From contig NZ_LT960614.1 in NCBI RefSeq assembly GCF_900231165.1, positions 4,155,501 to 4,219,500 of the forward strand: DNA of 64,000 bases, given 5' to 3'. Positions 8,613 to 21,260 of the stretch are shown piece after piece. A model generated the notes under the pieces. That model saw only the letters and a list, made by a program, of their open reading frames with translations. It was not told where the DNA came from and did not search any database. Numbering within the stretch: position 1 is the first letter of the stretch; every line of letters begins with the position of its first letter. The translations under genes were made by a program, and so were the position numbers. The stretch is from Hartmannibacter diazotrophicus (lineage in GTDB: Bacteria > Pseudomonadota > Alphaproteobacteria > Rhizobiales > Pleomorphomonadaceae).

Positions 8613-8962
8613 TCGCGGAAACGTGCGCCAGTGCTAGTCAGCAGCTTCAGTATTGTGGAGATATCGATCAACAGCGAACTGGGGCACTAACCAGTCAAGT
8701 AATCTATCAGATTGGTTGGTCCAGGCCCTAATGGGCAAAACTGCCAATCAGCACCTCCAACGAACAGGTAATCTGCGCATCAATTCGATCGTACTCAATT
8801 CTTGCGCGCCATTTTCTTCCAAATAGCCAATAGTCTTCGAAATGCCGGTTCTGGCGGCGATGACGTGTGTTCTCGTCTCGCCTTCACCTCAGCCTCGACG
8901 CAACCGACTCCTCGGCCATGTATTCAGGAAGAACGTCCGCGCCCTCTGGCAACGGGTCGTGC
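8613..8962. other. non-coding right flank of the retron island
   Basis: This 350-base stretch separates the retron gene from the end of cbbY, with which it is convergent. No credible gene or strong terminator is seen; a small GCCC-TAAT-GGGC hairpin followed by AAAACT lies near 8727-8745. GTGCGCCA at 8623-8630 repeats the last 8 bases of the tRNA-Arg gene and could be a remnant attachment site. Confidence 0.4.
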
Positions 8963-9652
8963 TCAGGTCCAAAGTCGGAGCAGATCAGGCGCGGGCAAGG
9001 CCGCCAGATCCGGCAGCAGCCGGTCGGCGGCAGAGAAATCCTCGCCACACGTATAGATCGACGGCGTCACGATGACGCGAAGGCCTGCGGCCTTGGCCGA
9101 ACGCAGGCCATTCAGGCTGTCCTCGAAGGCGATCGCTTCCGACGCTGCAAGTCCCAGTCTTTCAAGCGCCAGCAGAAAGACGTCCGGCGCCGGCTTCTTT
9201 GCGGAAACCTCATCGCCCGCCGCGACGACGTCGAAAACCTGATCGGACAAGAGGCCCCAGCAGGCGCGGCAAAGCGCATCGACGTTCGGTCGACTGGTGG
9301 TCGTCGCCACGGCGAGCTTAAGGCCGCCATCGCGCGCGGCCGCCACAAGATCCTGAACGCCGGGGCGTAGCGTCAGGCCGCCGCCGTGGAGGATGTCCGC
9401 ATAGCGGATGGTCTTGCGCTGGTGCAGATCCGCGATGGTCTCGTCGCAGGGCTCGCGCGCGCCGATGTCATCGCGGTGACGACGCATCCGCTCCTTGCCG
9501 CCGGTCGTAGCGAGCAGACGCCGGTAGTCCGCGACGGTCCAGTGCCACCCGAGGCTAGCGGCGGCGAAGGTCTCGTTGAAGGCGAGCCGATGCGCCTCCT
9601 CCGTTTCCGCCAGCGTTCCGTCAACGTCGAAGATGAGCGCCCGGAGCGTCAT
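8963..9652 (-). CDS. cbbY: CbbY, HAD-family phosphatase (probable xylulose-1,5-bisphosphatase)
   Basis: A 229-residue HAD subfamily IA phosphatase. In red-type RuBisCO organisms CbbY degrades xylulose-1,5-bisphosphate, a misfire product that inhibits RuBisCO. The nucleophile motif FDVDGT (9-14), the Thr motif ATTTSRPN, the Lys in AKKPAPD and the acidic FEDSLNG motif are all present, with a helical cap between them. It is the last gene of the Calvin operon and its ATG overlaps the end of cbbZ by 4 bases (ATGA), indicating translational coupling. Position beside cbbX/cbbE/cbbZ supports CbbY over a generic HAD phosphatase. Confidence 0.9.
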   Translation of the reverse strand: MTLRALIFDVDGTLAETEEAHRLAFNETFAAASLGWHWTVADYRRLLATTGGKERMRRHRDDIGAREPCDETIADLHQRKTIRYADILHGGGLTLRPGVQDLVAAARDGGLKLAVATTTSRPNVDALCRACWGLLSDQVFDVVAAGDEVSAKKPAPDVFLLALERLGLAASEAIAFEDSLNGLRSAKAAGLRVIVTPSIYTCGEDFSAADRLLPDLAALPAPDLLRLWT

Positions 9653-10305
9653 GCGGCCTCGGTCAGAAGGGTTTCAATGAGGCCCGGCAGTTGATCGAAA
9701 TTGGCGAAGACGGCCGTTGCGAGCATTTCCTCGATCGAGGCCTTTCGATAGCCCGCGCCGTAGAGCAGGAACGGAACCCTCGCGCGCATGGCCGTCTCGG
9801 CGTCGACTTCGCTGTCGCCGACATAGAAGAGAGCCGTTTCGCCCAGCGCGTTGAAGGCCGCATGCAGCGGCGCGGGATCCGGCTTGTGCGCGGCCATGCT
9901 GTCGCCGCCAAGGACCGTCTCGAAAAAGCGGTCGAGTTCGAGATGCGCGAGGACGGCCATAGCCGGGCGATGCGGCTTGTTGGTGCAAACGCCAAGCCGG
10001 TGCCCCGATGCCCGAAGCGTGGCAAGAGCCTGCGGCACGCCCGGATAGGGCTCGGTCAGGTGAACCGCCGTGTCGTATCGCGCCATGAACGCCGCAAAAA
10101 GGCGCGCCTGCTCGCTGTCTGGAATCCCGCGGGCCTGTCGCATGCGCTGGACGAGGACTGCCGCGCCGTTGCCGATGAAGCGGCGCGTCTCGTCCAACGT
10201 GATCGGGTCCCTGCCCTCGCCGGCAAGCAGCGCATTGGCGACGGCGTGGATGTCGGGCGCGCTGTCGATCAGCGTGCCATCAAGATCGAAGACGATGGCG
10301 GCCAT
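9649..10305 (-). CDS. cbbZ: phosphoglycolate phosphatase
   Basis: Removes phosphate from 2-phosphoglycolate, the RuBisCO oxygenation product, giving glycolate. The 218-residue HAD protein has FDLDGTLIDS at residues 5-14, cap-domain FIGNGAAVLVQR, TNKPHRPA (motif II), HKPDPAP (motif III Lys) and YVGDSEVDAETA (motif IV). This pattern is that of the Gph/CbbZ family. A GGGGA ribosome-binding site lies before ATG 10305. It sits 66 bases after cbbE and overlaps cbbY by 4 bases. Confidence 0.93.
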   Translation of the reverse strand: MAAIVFDLDGTLIDSAPDIHAVANALLAGEGRDPITLDETRRFIGNGAAVLVQRMRQARGIPDSEQARLFAAFMARYDTAVHLTEPYPGVPQALATLRASGHRLGVCTNKPHRPAMAVLAHLELDRFFETVLGGDSMAAHKPDPAPLHAAFNALGETALFYVGDSEVDAETAMRARVPFLLYGAGYRKASIEEMLATAVFANFDQLPGLIETLLTEAA

Positions 10306-10371
10306 CCGGTTTCCCCTTTTTTATCGTGATGACGGCGAAGGGCGAGGCCGCCCAGGGCACCGCGCCTTTCG

Positions 10372-11073
10372 TCAGGCGGCGTTCGTCGCCGCTGTCGCCG
10401 CGCCGCGGATCGCACGGATGTTCTGGCCGTAGATCTCGGCCTTGTCGACCGATCCGCCGCGAAAGACGGCAGAGCCCGCGACCAGAACGTCCGCCCCGGC
10501 GTCCACCACGACAGGCGCCGTTGCCGGATCCACCCCGCCATCGACTTCGATATGCACCGGGCGGTCGCCGATCATCGCGCGCAGGGTGCGGATCTTCGCT
10601 GTCATATCGATGAACGTCTGCCCGCCGAAGCCGGGATTGACGGTCATCACGCAGACGAGGCCGGCAAGATCGAGGAGATGGGCGACCGCCTCGGCCGGCG
10701 TGCCGGGGTTCAATGCAACACCGGCCTTCATGCCGGCGCCCCGGATCGCCTGCAGCGTGCGGTGGATATGGGGCCCGGCCTCGACATGAGCTGTCAGAAT
10801 ATCGGCGCCGGCCTCCGCATAGGCCTCGATGAAGGGATCCACCGGCGCGATCATCAGGTGAACATCCATCACCGTTTTGACGTGGCGCCGGAAGGCCTTC
10901 ACCGCCGGCGGTCCGAAGGTGAGGTTCGGAACGAAATGCCCGTCCATCACGTCGACATGGACCCAATCCGCCCCCTGCCCCTCGATCGCACGGATTTCCG
11001 CGCCGAAATTGGCGAAGTCCGCCGAGAGGATCGAAGGGGCAATCTTGACGGAACGGTCGAAGGTCATGGGCAT
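10372..11073 (-). CDS. cbbE: ribulose-phosphate 3-epimerase
   Basis: Interconverts xylulose-5-phosphate and ribulose-5-phosphate in the regenerative phase of the Calvin cycle. The 233-residue TIM-barrel protein shows KIAPSILSADF, VDVMDGHFVPNLTFGP (catalytic Asp and His), MDVHLMI, NPGFGGQTF and VDGGV, all diagnostic for Rpe. ATG at 11073 is chosen because AGGAAGG lies 9 bases upstream; a second ATG at 11067 is less well spaced and the frame extends upstream without family similarity. It is 28 bases downstream of cbbX. Confidence 0.95.
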   Translation of the reverse strand: MPMTFDRSVKIAPSILSADFANFGAEIRAIEGQGADWVHVDVMDGHFVPNLTFGPPAVKAFRRHVKTVMDVHLMIAPVDPFIEAYAEAGADILTAHVEAGPHIHRTLQAIRGAGMKAGVALNPGTPAEAVAHLLDLAGLVCVMTVNPGFGGQTFIDMTAKIRTLRAMIGDRPVHIEVDGGVDPATAPVVVDAGADVLVAGSAVFRGGSVDKAEIYGQNIRAIRGAATAATNAA

Positions 11074-11101
11074 TGGGACTGTCCTTCCTGATGAAGCCGC
11101 A

Positions 11102-12034
11102 TCAACCGGCGGCGGCCGGGACGATGCGATCGACGTCGAGCCCGCCCTGGAAGACACGGCTCTTGCGGATATCGGGCTCGCATATCGTGGAAAGCGCGGC
11201 GGCATCGAGCGGCCCCCGCGCCTCGGAGAAGAGCCGGTTGGCCTGGCGAAGACGGGCCCGGTCGAGCGCGTTGCGGATGGAGCGGGCGTTGGCGAAATGC
11301 GGCTGACGGCGGCGCAGGCCGATATATTCGGTCATGGCCGCCTCCGCCTCGGCGTCGAAGGCATAATTCTGGTTTTCCAGCATCGTATTAGCGATCTTCA
11401 GCAACTCTTCGTCGGTGTAGTCGGGAAAATCGATGTGATGGGCGATCCGGGAGCGGAAGCCGGGGTTGGCGGAGAAGAAGCGGTCCATCTTGTCGGCATA
11501 GCCGGCCATGATGACGACGAGGTCGTCGCGGTTGTTCTCCATCACCTGCAGGAGGATTTCGATGGCCTCCTGGCCATAGTCGCGTTCGTTGTCGGGCTTG
11601 TAGAGGTAATAGGCCTCGTCGATGAAGAGGACGCCGCCCATGGCCTTCTTGAGCACCTCCTTCGTCTTCGGCGCCGTATGGCCGATATACTGGCCGACGA
11701 GATCGTCGCGGGTCACGGAGACGAGGTGCCCCTTGCGGACATAGCCGAGCCGATGCAGGAGGCCCGACATCATCCGTGCGACCGTCGTCTTGCCGGTCCC
11801 AGGATTGCCGGTGAAGCTCATGTGCAGGGTCGGCGTTTCCTGCGCCAGTCCCATGTCGCGGCGGGCCTTGTCGACCAGCAACAGCGCGGCCGTCTCGCGG
11901 ATGCGTTGCTTGACGGGCGCAAGACCGGTCAGTTGCGTGTCGAGGTCGCGCAGGACGTCTGCGACCCCCGACGCCTCGTATTGCGCGGCGAGATCGACCG
12001 ATGTGGGCCGGTTCGCCTCTGTCGTATCGGTCAT
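11102..12034 (-). CDS. cbbX: CbbX, red-type RuBisCO activase (AAA+ ATPase)
   Basis: Hexameric AAA+ remodelling enzyme that releases inhibitory sugar phosphates from red-type form I RuBisCO by pulling on the large-subunit C-terminus. The 310-residue protein has Walker A GNPGTGKT, the pore-loop region [14 protein letters not shown], Walker [11 protein letters not shown] and sensor/Arg-finger segments NPGFRSRI and [13 protein letters not shown] 12034 is preferred over an in-frame ATG at 12049 because GAAGG is placed 8 bases before it. It follows cbbS after 76 bases that include a small hairpin. The pairing with a form IC/ID-type large subunit is as expected. Confidence 0.95.
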   Translation of the reverse strand: MTDTTEANRPTSVDLAAQYEASGVADVLRDLDTQLTGLAPVKQRIRETAALLLVDKARRDMGLAQETPTLHMSFTGNPGTGKTTVARMMSGLLHRLGYVRKGHLVSVTRDDLVGQYIGHTAPKTKEVLKKAMGGVLFIDEAYYLYKPDNERDYGQEAIEILLQVMENNRDDLVVIMAGYADKMDRFFSANPGFRSRIAHHIDFPDYTDEELLKIANTMLENQNYAFDAEAEAAMTEYIGLRRRQPHFANARSIRNALDRARLRQANRLFSEARGPLDAAALSTICEPDIRKSRVFQGGLDVDRIVPAAAG

Positions 12035-12070
12035 GGCAGATGCCTTCATTGAGGATCGTCGTCTCCCCGC

Positions 12071-12086
12071 CCCGCCCGGAGGCGGG
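12071..12086 (-). other. hairpin in the cbbS-cbbX gap
   Basis: CCCGCC-CGGA-GGCGGG forms a 6-bp GC stem with a 4-base loop just downstream of cbbS in transcription direction. It could protect the abundant cbbLS message or attenuate read-through; no U-run follows, so it is not called a terminator. Confidence 0.35.
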
Positions 12087-12110
12087 ACGCGGAGCATCGC
12101 AGCGTCGTTG

Positions 12111-12500
12111 TCAGGGCCGCGCATCCCAGGCGTAGGTCTGGGTGCGGCTTTCAAGGTTCGTGCGCTGCATGTGGAGCTTCGGCTCATGGGGAGGCCGGTT
12201 GACGATGAAGGACATCATCACCGTCTCCCAGCCGCGCGTCGCATCGAAGGCCTGGACGCGGATATAGGCCTCCGGGTGCGCCTTGCGGCACTCGTCGAGC
12301 TCCATCATCACGCCCTTGGCGTCGCGCAGGTCGAACATGGGATTGCCCCACATGTCCCAGTAGGTGTTCCGCGGGTGCGGGTCGTAGCTGTATTCGAGGC
12401 TGACGGCCCAGTCCCGGCCGAGGATATACTCGATCTGTGCGGTGATCTGCTCGTCGGTCAGGTCGGGCAGAAAGGAAAAGCAACCTTGGGTGATGCGCAT
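12111..12500 (-). CDS. cbbS: ribulose bisphosphate carboxylase small subunit
   Basis: Small subunit of the L8S8 form I RuBisCO. The 129-residue protein begins [16 protein letters not shown] and contains [20 protein letters not shown] and [14 protein letters not shown]. The C-terminal extension after the core is the feature seen in red-type (IC/ID) small subunits. A strong GAGGAGG site precedes ATG 12500. It lies 10 bases after cbbL. Confidence 0.97.
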   Translation of the reverse strand: MRITQGCFSFLPDLTDEQITAQIEYILGRDWAVSLEYSYDPHPRNTYWDMWGNPMFDLRDAKGVMMELDECRKAHPEAYIRVQAFDATRGWETVMMSFIVNRPPHEPKLHMQRTNLESRTQTYAWDARP

Positions 12501-12510
12501 GTCGTCCTCC

Positions 12511-14001
<1,491 letters not shown>

Positions 14002-15081
14002 TCACGCCGCTTTTGCGGCGGCAAGTTCGGGGTCAAGCGCGCCGGATGCGTAGCGCCTGGCCATGTCGTCCATCGATATCGGCTTGATCTTTCCGGAGCG
14101 TCCGGCCGTCCCGAACTGTTCGAACCGCTCGCGGCAGAGCTTTTCGAGCTCCGCCATGGCCGGAACCATGAACTTGCGCGGATCGAATTCCTTCGGATGC
14201 TCCGCCGCGACCTTGCGGAAGGCGCCCGTCATCGCCATGCGGCAGTCAGTGTCGATGTTGACCTTGCGCACGCCCATCCGGATGCCGCGCACGATCTCCT
14301 CCACCGGCACGCCCCAGGTCTGGGGCATCTCACCGCCGTGGCTGTTGATGAGGTCCTGCAGGTATTGCGGCACCGACGACGAGCCGTGCATCACCAGATG
14401 CGTGTTCGGCAGCTTCTCGTGGATCGCGGCGATGGTCGCCATCGAGAGGATGTCGCCGTCCGGCTGGCGCGAGAACTTGTAGGCGCCATGGCTGGTGCCG
14501 CAGGCGATCGCCAACGCGTCGCACTTCGTTGCCATCACGAAGTCGACGGCCTGGTCCGGGTCGGTCAGCAACTGGTCGTGGCTGAGCTTGCCTTCCGCCC
14601 CAGATCCATCCTCCTCGCCCGCCTCGCCGGTTTCCAGCGAGCCGAGGACGCCGAGTTCACCTTCCACCGATGCGCCGACCGCATGCGCGGCCTTCGTCAC
14701 CCGGCCGGTGATCTCGACGTTGTAGTCGTAGGAAGCTGGAGTCTTCATGTCCTCCTTGAGCGAGCCGTCCATCATGACGGAGGTGAAGCCGTGCCGGATC
14801 GCCGAGAGGCATGTTGCGTCGTTGTTGCCGTGGTCCTGATGAAGGACGATGTGATTGCCGGGGAACATCTCGGCCAGCGCCTCGACCATCTTGCGCAGCA
14901 TGATGTCGCCGGCATAGGCCCGTGCCCCGCGGGAGGCCTGCAGGATGACCGGCGCGTCACAGGCTTCGGCCGCACGCAGGATGGCGAGGCCCTGCTCCAT
15001 GTCGTTGATGTTGAAGGCCGGGACGCCGTAGCCGTGCTCGGCGGCGTCATCCAGCAATTGCCGTAGTGTGATCAGTGCCAT
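14002..15081 (-). CDS. cbbA: fructose-bisphosphate aldolase class II
   Basis: Condenses dihydroxyacetone phosphate with glyceraldehyde-3-phosphate, or erythrose-4-phosphate, in the Calvin cycle. The 359-residue zinc aldolase shows [20 protein letters not shown] (zinc His), the [11 protein letters not shown] segment, GTSHGAYK and [11 protein letters not shown]. This is the CbbA/Fba class IIB pattern with the family's usual length. GGAG lies 8 bases before ATG 15081. It is 12 bases downstream of pgk and 21 bases before cbbL. Confidence 0.96.
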   Translation of the reverse strand: MALITLRQLLDDAAEHGYGVPAFNINDMEQGLAILRAAEACDAPVILQASRGARAYAGDIMLRKMVEALAEMFPGNHIVLHQDHGNNDATCLSAIRHGFTSVMMDGSLKEDMKTPASYDYNVEITGRVTKAAHAVGASVEGELGVLGSLETGEAGEEDGSGAEGKLSHDQLLTDPDQAVDFVMATKCDALAIACGTSHGAYKFSRQPDGDILSMATIAAIHEKLPNTHLVMHGSSSVPQYLQDLINSHGGEMPQTWGVPVEEIVRGIRMGVRKVNIDTDCRMAMTGAFRKVAAEHPKEFDPRKFMVPAMAELEKLCRERFEQFGTAGRSGKIKPISMDDMARRYASGALDPELAAAKAA

Positions 15082-15093
15082 CGATATGCTCCC

Positions 15094-16301
15094 TCACGCT
15101 GCTTCCGCGGCCGGCAGCAGGGCCGCGATGCCGGGGAGCGTCCTGCCCTCCAGCCATTCCAGGAACGCTCCGCCAGCGGTGGAGACGTAGGTGAAGTCGT
15201 CAGCCACCTTCGCGGCATTGAGCGCCGCGACCGTGTCGCCGCCGCCGGCGACCGTGACGGCCCTGCCCTGCCGCGTTAGCTCTGCGGCGGTCTCGGCGAG
15301 CCGCATGGTCGCCTCGTCGAAAGGCTGTATCTCGAAGGCGCCAAGCGGCCCGTTCCAGAGGATCGTGCGGCAGTCGGCCAGGACCTTGCGAAAGGCCTCG
15401 ACGGCCCTTGGCCCCGCATCGAGGATCATGCCGCCTTCAGGGCAATCCCGGGCGCCGACGACATGGCTCGGCGCATGCGCCGCGAAGGCCTCGGCGACGA
15501 CGACGTCTTCCGGCAGGTGCAGGGTGCAGCCCGAGGCCCTCGCAAGCGCGGCAATCTCGTGCACGGTTTCGATCTGGTCGGCCTCGTGGAGCGACCGGCC
15601 CATGGGCGCCCCCTCGGCAAAGAGGAAGGTGTTGGCCATGCCGCCGCCGATGATCACGTGGTCGAGCTTGCCGACGAGGTTCTTCAGCACCGCGATCTTG
15701 GTGGAGACCTTCGATCCGCCGACGATGGCGACCGACGGGCGCTTCGGCGCATCGAGCGCAGCCGACAGCGCGGCGATTTCCTCCAGAAGCAGCGGACCGC
15801 CATAGGCCGGCATCAGGTGCGCGATCGCCTCGGTGGAGGCATGCGCACGGTGGGCGCAGGAGAAGGCATCGTTGACGTAGAGATCGCCAAGGCGTGCGAG
15901 TTCGGCGGCAAAAGACGCGTCATTGGCCGTCTCGCCCGCGTTGAAGCGCACGTTTTCGCAAAGGAGCACCTCGCCGTTCTTCAGGCTCCTGCTCAGCCCC
16001 ACCGCTGCGTCGCCCGTGCAGACATCGGCAAATGTCGCCGCAACGCCGAGAGCTTTCGAAAGCGCCGGGCAAAGCTTGGCAACGGAGAAGGTGGGGTCCG
16101 GCACATCCGGCTTCGGGCGGCCGAAATGCGTGATGATGACGAGCCGGGCACCCCTTGCCAGCAATGGCTTCATGCCGGCGGCGAAGCGCTCTATCCGCGT
16201 CGCGTCCGTGACAGCGCCCTGGTCCACGGGGACGTTGAGGTCGGCCCGCACCAGCACGCGCCGGCCAGCGACATCGATGTCCATGATCGAGGGGATGTTC
16301 A

Positions 16302-16302
<1 letters not shown>
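15094..16302 (-). CDS. pgk: phosphoglycerate kinase
   Basis: Phosphorylates 3-phosphoglycerate with ATP to 1,3-bisphosphoglycerate. The 402-residue protein has VLVRADLNVPVD, HFGRPKP, CENVRFNAGE, VNDAFSCAHRAHAS, VGGSKVSTK, and the C-terminal nucleotide site WNGPLGAFE and GGGDTVAAL. The start ATG 16302 shares one base with the stop of gap (TGATG) and has GGGGAGG upstream, so the two are translationally coupled. The reading frame stays open upstream through the gap gene, but that part is unrelated sequence. Confidence 0.97.
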
Positions 16303-17303
<1,001 letters not shown>

Positions 17304-17308
17304 GCGTC

Positions 17309-19306
17309 TCAACCCTTCCTGACGAGGCTCTTCGCCATGGCCGTGACGGCTGCGGCGGTGATGTTGAAATGGCGGTAGAGGTCTTCGGCCGGGCCCGAGG
17401 CGCCGAAACCGGTCATGCCGACGAAGCCGTCGCCGCGTTCAAGGAAGAGCTCCCAGCCCTGACGGATGGCGGCCTCGATGCCGACGCGGGGCGCGGTGCC
17501 ACGGACGGCTTCCTGGTAGTCCTCCGGCTGCGCGGCGAAGAGCTCGAAACAGGGGGCGGAGACAACCGCTGCCCGGATGCCTCCCGACGCAAGCATGTCG
17601 GCTGCGGCAAGCGCGATCTCGACCTCCGAGCCGGTCGCGATCAGCGTCACGTCGCGGCCGTCCGGCGCCTCACGGAGGACATAGGCCCCGCGCGCGGTGC
17701 GGTTTTCGTCCGTATGGACGCGCCGGACCGTCGGCAGGTTCTGGCGCGACAGGCACAGGACGGTGGGCATGGAGGCCGAACAGGCCGCGATCTGCCAGGC
17801 CTCGGCCGTTTCCACCGCATCCGCCGGGCGGATGACGGCAAGGTTGGGCATGGCGCGCAGCGACGCGATGGTCTCGACCGGCTGGTGCGTCGGGCCGTCC
17901 TCGCCAAGGCCGATCGAGTCATGGGTCATGACATAGGTCACCGGCACGCCCATCAGCGCCGACAGGCGGATCGACGGGCGGCAATAGTCGGCAAAGGCCA
18001 GGAAGGTGCCGCCGAAGGGCACGAAACCGCCATGCAACGCGATGCCGTTCATCGCGGCGGCCATGCCATGCTCGCGGATGCCGTAGTGGATATAGTCGCC
18101 CGAATAGTCGTTGCGGGTGACGGACCGCATGGCCTTCGTCCGGGTGTTGTTGGAGCCGGTGAGATCGGCCGAGCCTCCGACGAGGTTCGGCAGCACGGCG
18201 TCCAGCACCTCCAGCGCCATTTCCGAAGCCTTGCGGGTGGCAACGCTCGGTGCGTCCTTCGAAAGCTGCGCCTTGTGCACGGCCATCACCGCATCCAGAG
18301 CGCCACGGTCCGGTGCGGCAAGGGCCACCTCGAAATGCGCAGTCCGGGCGCTCTTCGCCTTGCGCTCCAGCCAGGCGGCGCGCGCAGCGGCACCTCGGGC
18401 GGCAATCCGGCGCCAGGAGGCACGGACCTCGCCCGGCACCTCGAACGGCGGAAGGGACCAGCCAAGCGCCTCGCGCGCGGCCGCCACTTCCTCGGCGCCG
18501 AGAGGCGCGCCGTGCACCTTGTGGCTGCCGGCCTTGTTGGGCGCGCCCTTGCCGATGATGGTGCGGCAGGCAATCAGCGACGGGCATCCCGTCTCGGCCC
18601 GCGCCCTTTCGATCGCGGCGGCGATGGCCTCCGGATCGTGGCCGTCGACGGCGTCGACCTGCCAGCCGGAGGCGCGGAAGCGGGCGGCCTGGTCGGTGGT
18701 TGTCGAGAGATCGGTCGCGCCGTCGATGGTGATCCCGTTGTCGTCCCAGAAGACGATGAGGCGGCCAAGGCCGAGATGACCGGCGAGATCGATCGCCTCC
18801 TGGCTGATGCCCTCCATCAGGCAGCCGTCGCCGGCGATGACATAGGTGAAGTGATCGACCAGATCGTCGCCGAAACGGGCATTCATCATGCGTTCGGCGA
18901 GCGCCATGCCGACGGCGGTCGAAATGCCCTGGCCGAGTGGCCCGGTCGTGGTCTCGATGCCCTTGGCGTGACCGTATTCCGGATGACCGGCCGTGCGCGC
19001 GCCGAGCTGGCGAAAATTGCGCAACTGATCGGCATCCATGTCGTCGTAGCCGATGAGATGATTGATCGCGTAGACCAGCATCGAGCCGTGGCCGGCGCTC
19101 ATGACGAAGCGGTCGCGATCAGGCCATGTGTCGTCGGCGGGATCGATGGTGATGAAGCGGTTGAAAAGAACCGTCGCGACGTCGGCGAGGCCCATCGGCG
19201 CGCCCGGATGACCGGAATTGGCGGCCTGGACGGCGTCCATGGCGAGAACGCGGATGGCGTTGGCCATGACCGTCTCGTCGGCCTTGATGATGGATTGGAC
19301 GTTCAT
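17309..19306 (-). CDS. cbbT: transketolase
   Basis: ThDP enzyme moving two-carbon ketol units in the regenerative Calvin cycle. The 665-residue protein has [10 protein letters not shown], the ThDP-binding [13 protein letters not shown]...[25 protein letters not shown], then the pyrimidine-domain [31 protein letters not shown] and the C-terminal domain. Start ATG 19306 fits the family N-terminus; the frame is open further upstream without similarity. This is the conventional transketolase and is distinct from the larger ThDP enzyme at 40611-43010. Confidence 0.97.
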   Translation of the reverse strand: MNVQSIIKADETVMANAIRVLAMDAVQAANSGHPGAPMGLADVATVLFNRFITIDPADDTWPDRDRFVMSAGHGSMLVYAINHLIGYDDMDADQLRNFRQLGARTAGHPEYGHAKGIETTTGPLGQGISTAVGMALAERMMNARFGDDLVDHFTYVIAGDGCLMEGISQEAIDLAGHLGLGRLIVFWDDNGITIDGATDLSTTTDQAARFRASGWQVDAVDGHDPEAIAAAIERARAETGCPSLIACRTIIGKGAPNKAGSHKVHGAPLGAEEVAAAREALGWSLPPFEVPGEVRASWRRIAARGAAARAAWLERKAKSARTAHFEVALAAPDRGALDAVMAVHKAQLSKDAPSVATRKASEMALEVLDAVLPNLVGGSADLTGSNNTRTKAMRSVTRNDYSGDYIHYGIREHGMAAAMNGIALHGGFVPFGGTFLAFADYCRPSIRLSALMGVPVTYVMTHDSIGLGEDGPTHQPVETIASLRAMPNLAVIRPADAVETAEAWQIAACSASMPTVLCLSRQNLPTVRRVHTDENRTARGAYVLREAPDGRDVTLIATGSEVEIALAAADMLASGGIRAAVVSAPCFELFAAQPEDYQEAVRGTAPRVGIEAAIRQGWELFLERGDGFVGMTGFGASGPAEDLYRHFNITAAAVTAMAKSLVRKG

Positions 19307-19317
19307 CGGGGCTCTCC

Positions 19318-20190
19318 TCAGGCGCGCTTGGATTCGTGAACGAGCCGACGGATGATCGGCGTGAAGATGAGCTGCATCGCCAGATCCATCTTGCCGCCGG
19401 GGATCACCAGCGAATTGGCGCGGGTCATCCAGCTGTCGTGGATCATTGATGTCAGGTAGGGAAAGTCGAAGCCACGCGGGTTCTTGAAGCGGATCACAAC
19501 AAGGCTTTCGTCCGGCGTCGGGATCCAGCGGGCAATGAAGGGGTTGGACGTATCCACCACCGGCACGCGCTGGAAGTTGATGTCGGTCTCGGAGAACTGC
19601 GGGCAGATGCAGTGAACATAGGCGTGCATGCGGCGCAGGATGGTGTCGGTCACCGCCTCGGTCGTGTAGCCCCGGTTGGCCTTGTCGCGATGGATCTTCT
19701 GGATCCATTCGAGGTTGATGACGGGCACGACGCCGATCTTGAGATCGGCCAGCGCCGCGAGATCGACCGTGTCGTTGACGACGGCGCCATGAAGCCCCTC
19801 GTAGAAGAGAAGGTCGGAATTCTTCCGGAAGGGCTCCCAGTCGGTAAAGGTGCCGGGGGCAGCGCCGTATCGCTCCGCCTCCTCCTCGTCATGAACGTAG
19901 TGCCGCGTCGACCCCTGCCCCGTTTCGCCGTAGGTCCGAAAGACCTCCTGGAGCTTGTCGAGTTCGTTGGCCTCGTAGGAGAAGTGGCTGAAGGTCTCCT
20001 CGCCCGATGCCTTGCGGGCGTCGAGTTCGGCCTTCATCGCCATGCGGTCATAGCGGTGGAATGCATCGCCCTCGATCGAGACGGCCGTCACGTTTTCGCG
20101 CCGGAAGATCTCGTCGAAGGTCTTCTTCACGGTCGTGGTGCCCGCGCCCGACGAGCCGGTCACCGAAATGATCGGATGTTTCTTGGACAT
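19318..20190 (-). CDS. cbbP: phosphoribulokinase
   Basis: Makes ribulose-1,5-bisphosphate from ribulose-5-phosphate and ATP, the second reaction unique to the Calvin cycle. The 290-residue protein is the proteobacterial class I type: P-loop [22 protein letters not shown] (catalytic Asp), [20 protein letters not shown] and [16 protein letters not shown]. It lies 16 bases after cbbF and 11 before cbbT. Confidence 0.97.
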   Translation of the reverse strand: MSKKHPIISVTGSSGAGTTTVKKTFDEIFRRENVTAVSIEGDAFHRYDRMAMKAELDARKASGEETFSHFSYEANELDKLQEVFRTYGETGQGSTRHYVHDEEEAERYGAAPGTFTDWEPFRKNSDLLFYEGLHGAVVNDTVDLAALADLKIGVVPVINLEWIQKIHRDKANRGYTTEAVTDTILRRMHAYVHCICPQFSETDINFQRVPVVDTSNPFIARWIPTPDESLVVIRFKNPRGFDFPYLTSMIHDSWMTRANSLVIPGGKMDLAMQLIFTPIIRRLVHESKRA

Positions 20191-20206
20191 GTCCGCTTCT
20201 TTCTGG

Positions 20207-21211
20207 TCAGGCCCGGAAGAGGCCGCGATTGCCGAAAAGGGCTGCGTCCTCCAGCTCCGGCAGGGCGTGGTAGTCGATGACTCTCCGGACCTTCTCGCTC
20301 GTGCCGAAGATCAGCGGCGTGCGGGCGTGGAGCGTTTCGGGCACCTGGTCGAGGACGGCAAGAAGCCCGGTCGTCGCCATGCCGCCGGCCTGCTCGACGA
20401 GGAACGCAATGGGCGCTGCCTCGTAGACGAGCCGCAGGCGTCCCTGCTCGTAGCCGGCCCGGTCGTCGCCGGGGTAAAGGAAGATGCCGCCGCGCGACAT
20501 GATGCGGTGCGTTTCGGCCACCAGAGAGGCCACCCAGCGCATGTTGAAATTCTTGCCGCGCGGGCCGTCGATGCCGGCAAGGCAGTCGTCGATATAGGCG
20601 CGGATCGGTTTCGCCCAGTGACGATAATTCGAGGCGTTGATCGCGAATTCGCAAGCCTGCGAGGGGATCGACGGCGCGCTCTTTGTCTTGCGAAAGAGAC
20701 GCGCCTCCCGGTCGAGAACGAACTGCTCGACGCCGTCGCCGAAGGTGACGACCAGCGACGTCTGGGGACCGTAGACAAAGTACCCGGACGCAACGAGATG
20801 CCGGCCTGAGCGCAGGAAGGTCGCCTCGCCGTCGTCCAACGCCGGCTGAAGGCTGAAGATGGTTCCGATCGAGACGTTGACGTCGATGTTCGACGACCCG
20901 TCCAGCGGATCGATGGCCAGCGCCCACGCCCCTCCCGCGTCGATCTGCGCGACATCCTGCCGTTCCTCGGAGGCGTACCAGCGCACACCGGTGCCTCTCA
21001 GGGCGGCCGCGAAGGCCTTGTCCGCAACGATGTCGAGCGCCTTTTGAACGTCGCCGTCCGTGTTGCTGCCGACGCTCGCGCCAAGGTTTCCGGCCAGCGG
21101 TCCGAGGGCGATCGTCCGGGACAGATCGGCCGCCACGTCGGCAAGAGCCGACAGGACCGGGTGCAGATTTTCGGGGATCGAGCTTGTCTCGATTCTGGGT
21201 TCGGATGACAT
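20207..21211 (-). CDS. cbbF: class I fructose-1,6-bisphosphatase
   Basis: Hydrolyses fructose-1,6-bisphosphate in the Calvin cycle, and in many bacteria also sedoheptulose-1,7-bisphosphate. The 334-residue enzyme has IDPLDGSSNIDVNVSIGT (metal-binding Asp residues), SGYFVYGPQTSLV, RYSGGMI-equivalent RWVASLVAE, and GGIFLYPGD. GAGG is 7 bases before ATG 21211. It is the promoter-proximal gene of the cbb operon, divergent from cbbR. Confidence 0.96.
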   Translation of the reverse strand: MSSEPRIETSSIPENLHPVLSALADVAADLSRTIALGPLAGNLGASVGSNTDGDVQKALDIVADKAFAAALRGTGVRWYASEERQDVAQIDAGGAWALAIDPLDGSSNIDVNVSIGTIFSLQPALDDGEATFLRSGRHLVASGYFVYGPQTSLVVTFGDGVEQFVLDREARLFRKTKSAPSIPSQACEFAINASNYRHWAKPIRAYIDDCLAGIDGPRGKNFNMRWVASLVAETHRIMSRGGIFLYPGDDRAGYEQGRLRLVYEAAPIAFLVEQAGGMATTGLLAVLDQVPETLHARTPLIFGTSEKVRRVIDYHALPELEDAALFGNRGLFRA

Positions 21212-21260
21212 CCGGAAGCCTCGCTGTCTCCTATGACCCCATTGATATCGCCTATGATGA
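21212..21260. promoter_or_regulatory. cbbR-cbbF divergent control region
   Basis: Only 49 bases separate the two ATG starts, or 94 if cbbR begins at TTG 21306. The stretch is AT-rich and has a repeated ATTGATATCG/AATGATATTA pattern (21241-21250 and 21260-21269) that could be CbbR half-sites. No confident -35/-10 pair is assigned. Confidence 0.4.

Noticed and set aside
6331-8962. Prophage or integrative element around the retron
   Set aside because: No integrase, excisionase, phage structural gene or convincing long att repeat is present; only a retron unit can be supported.
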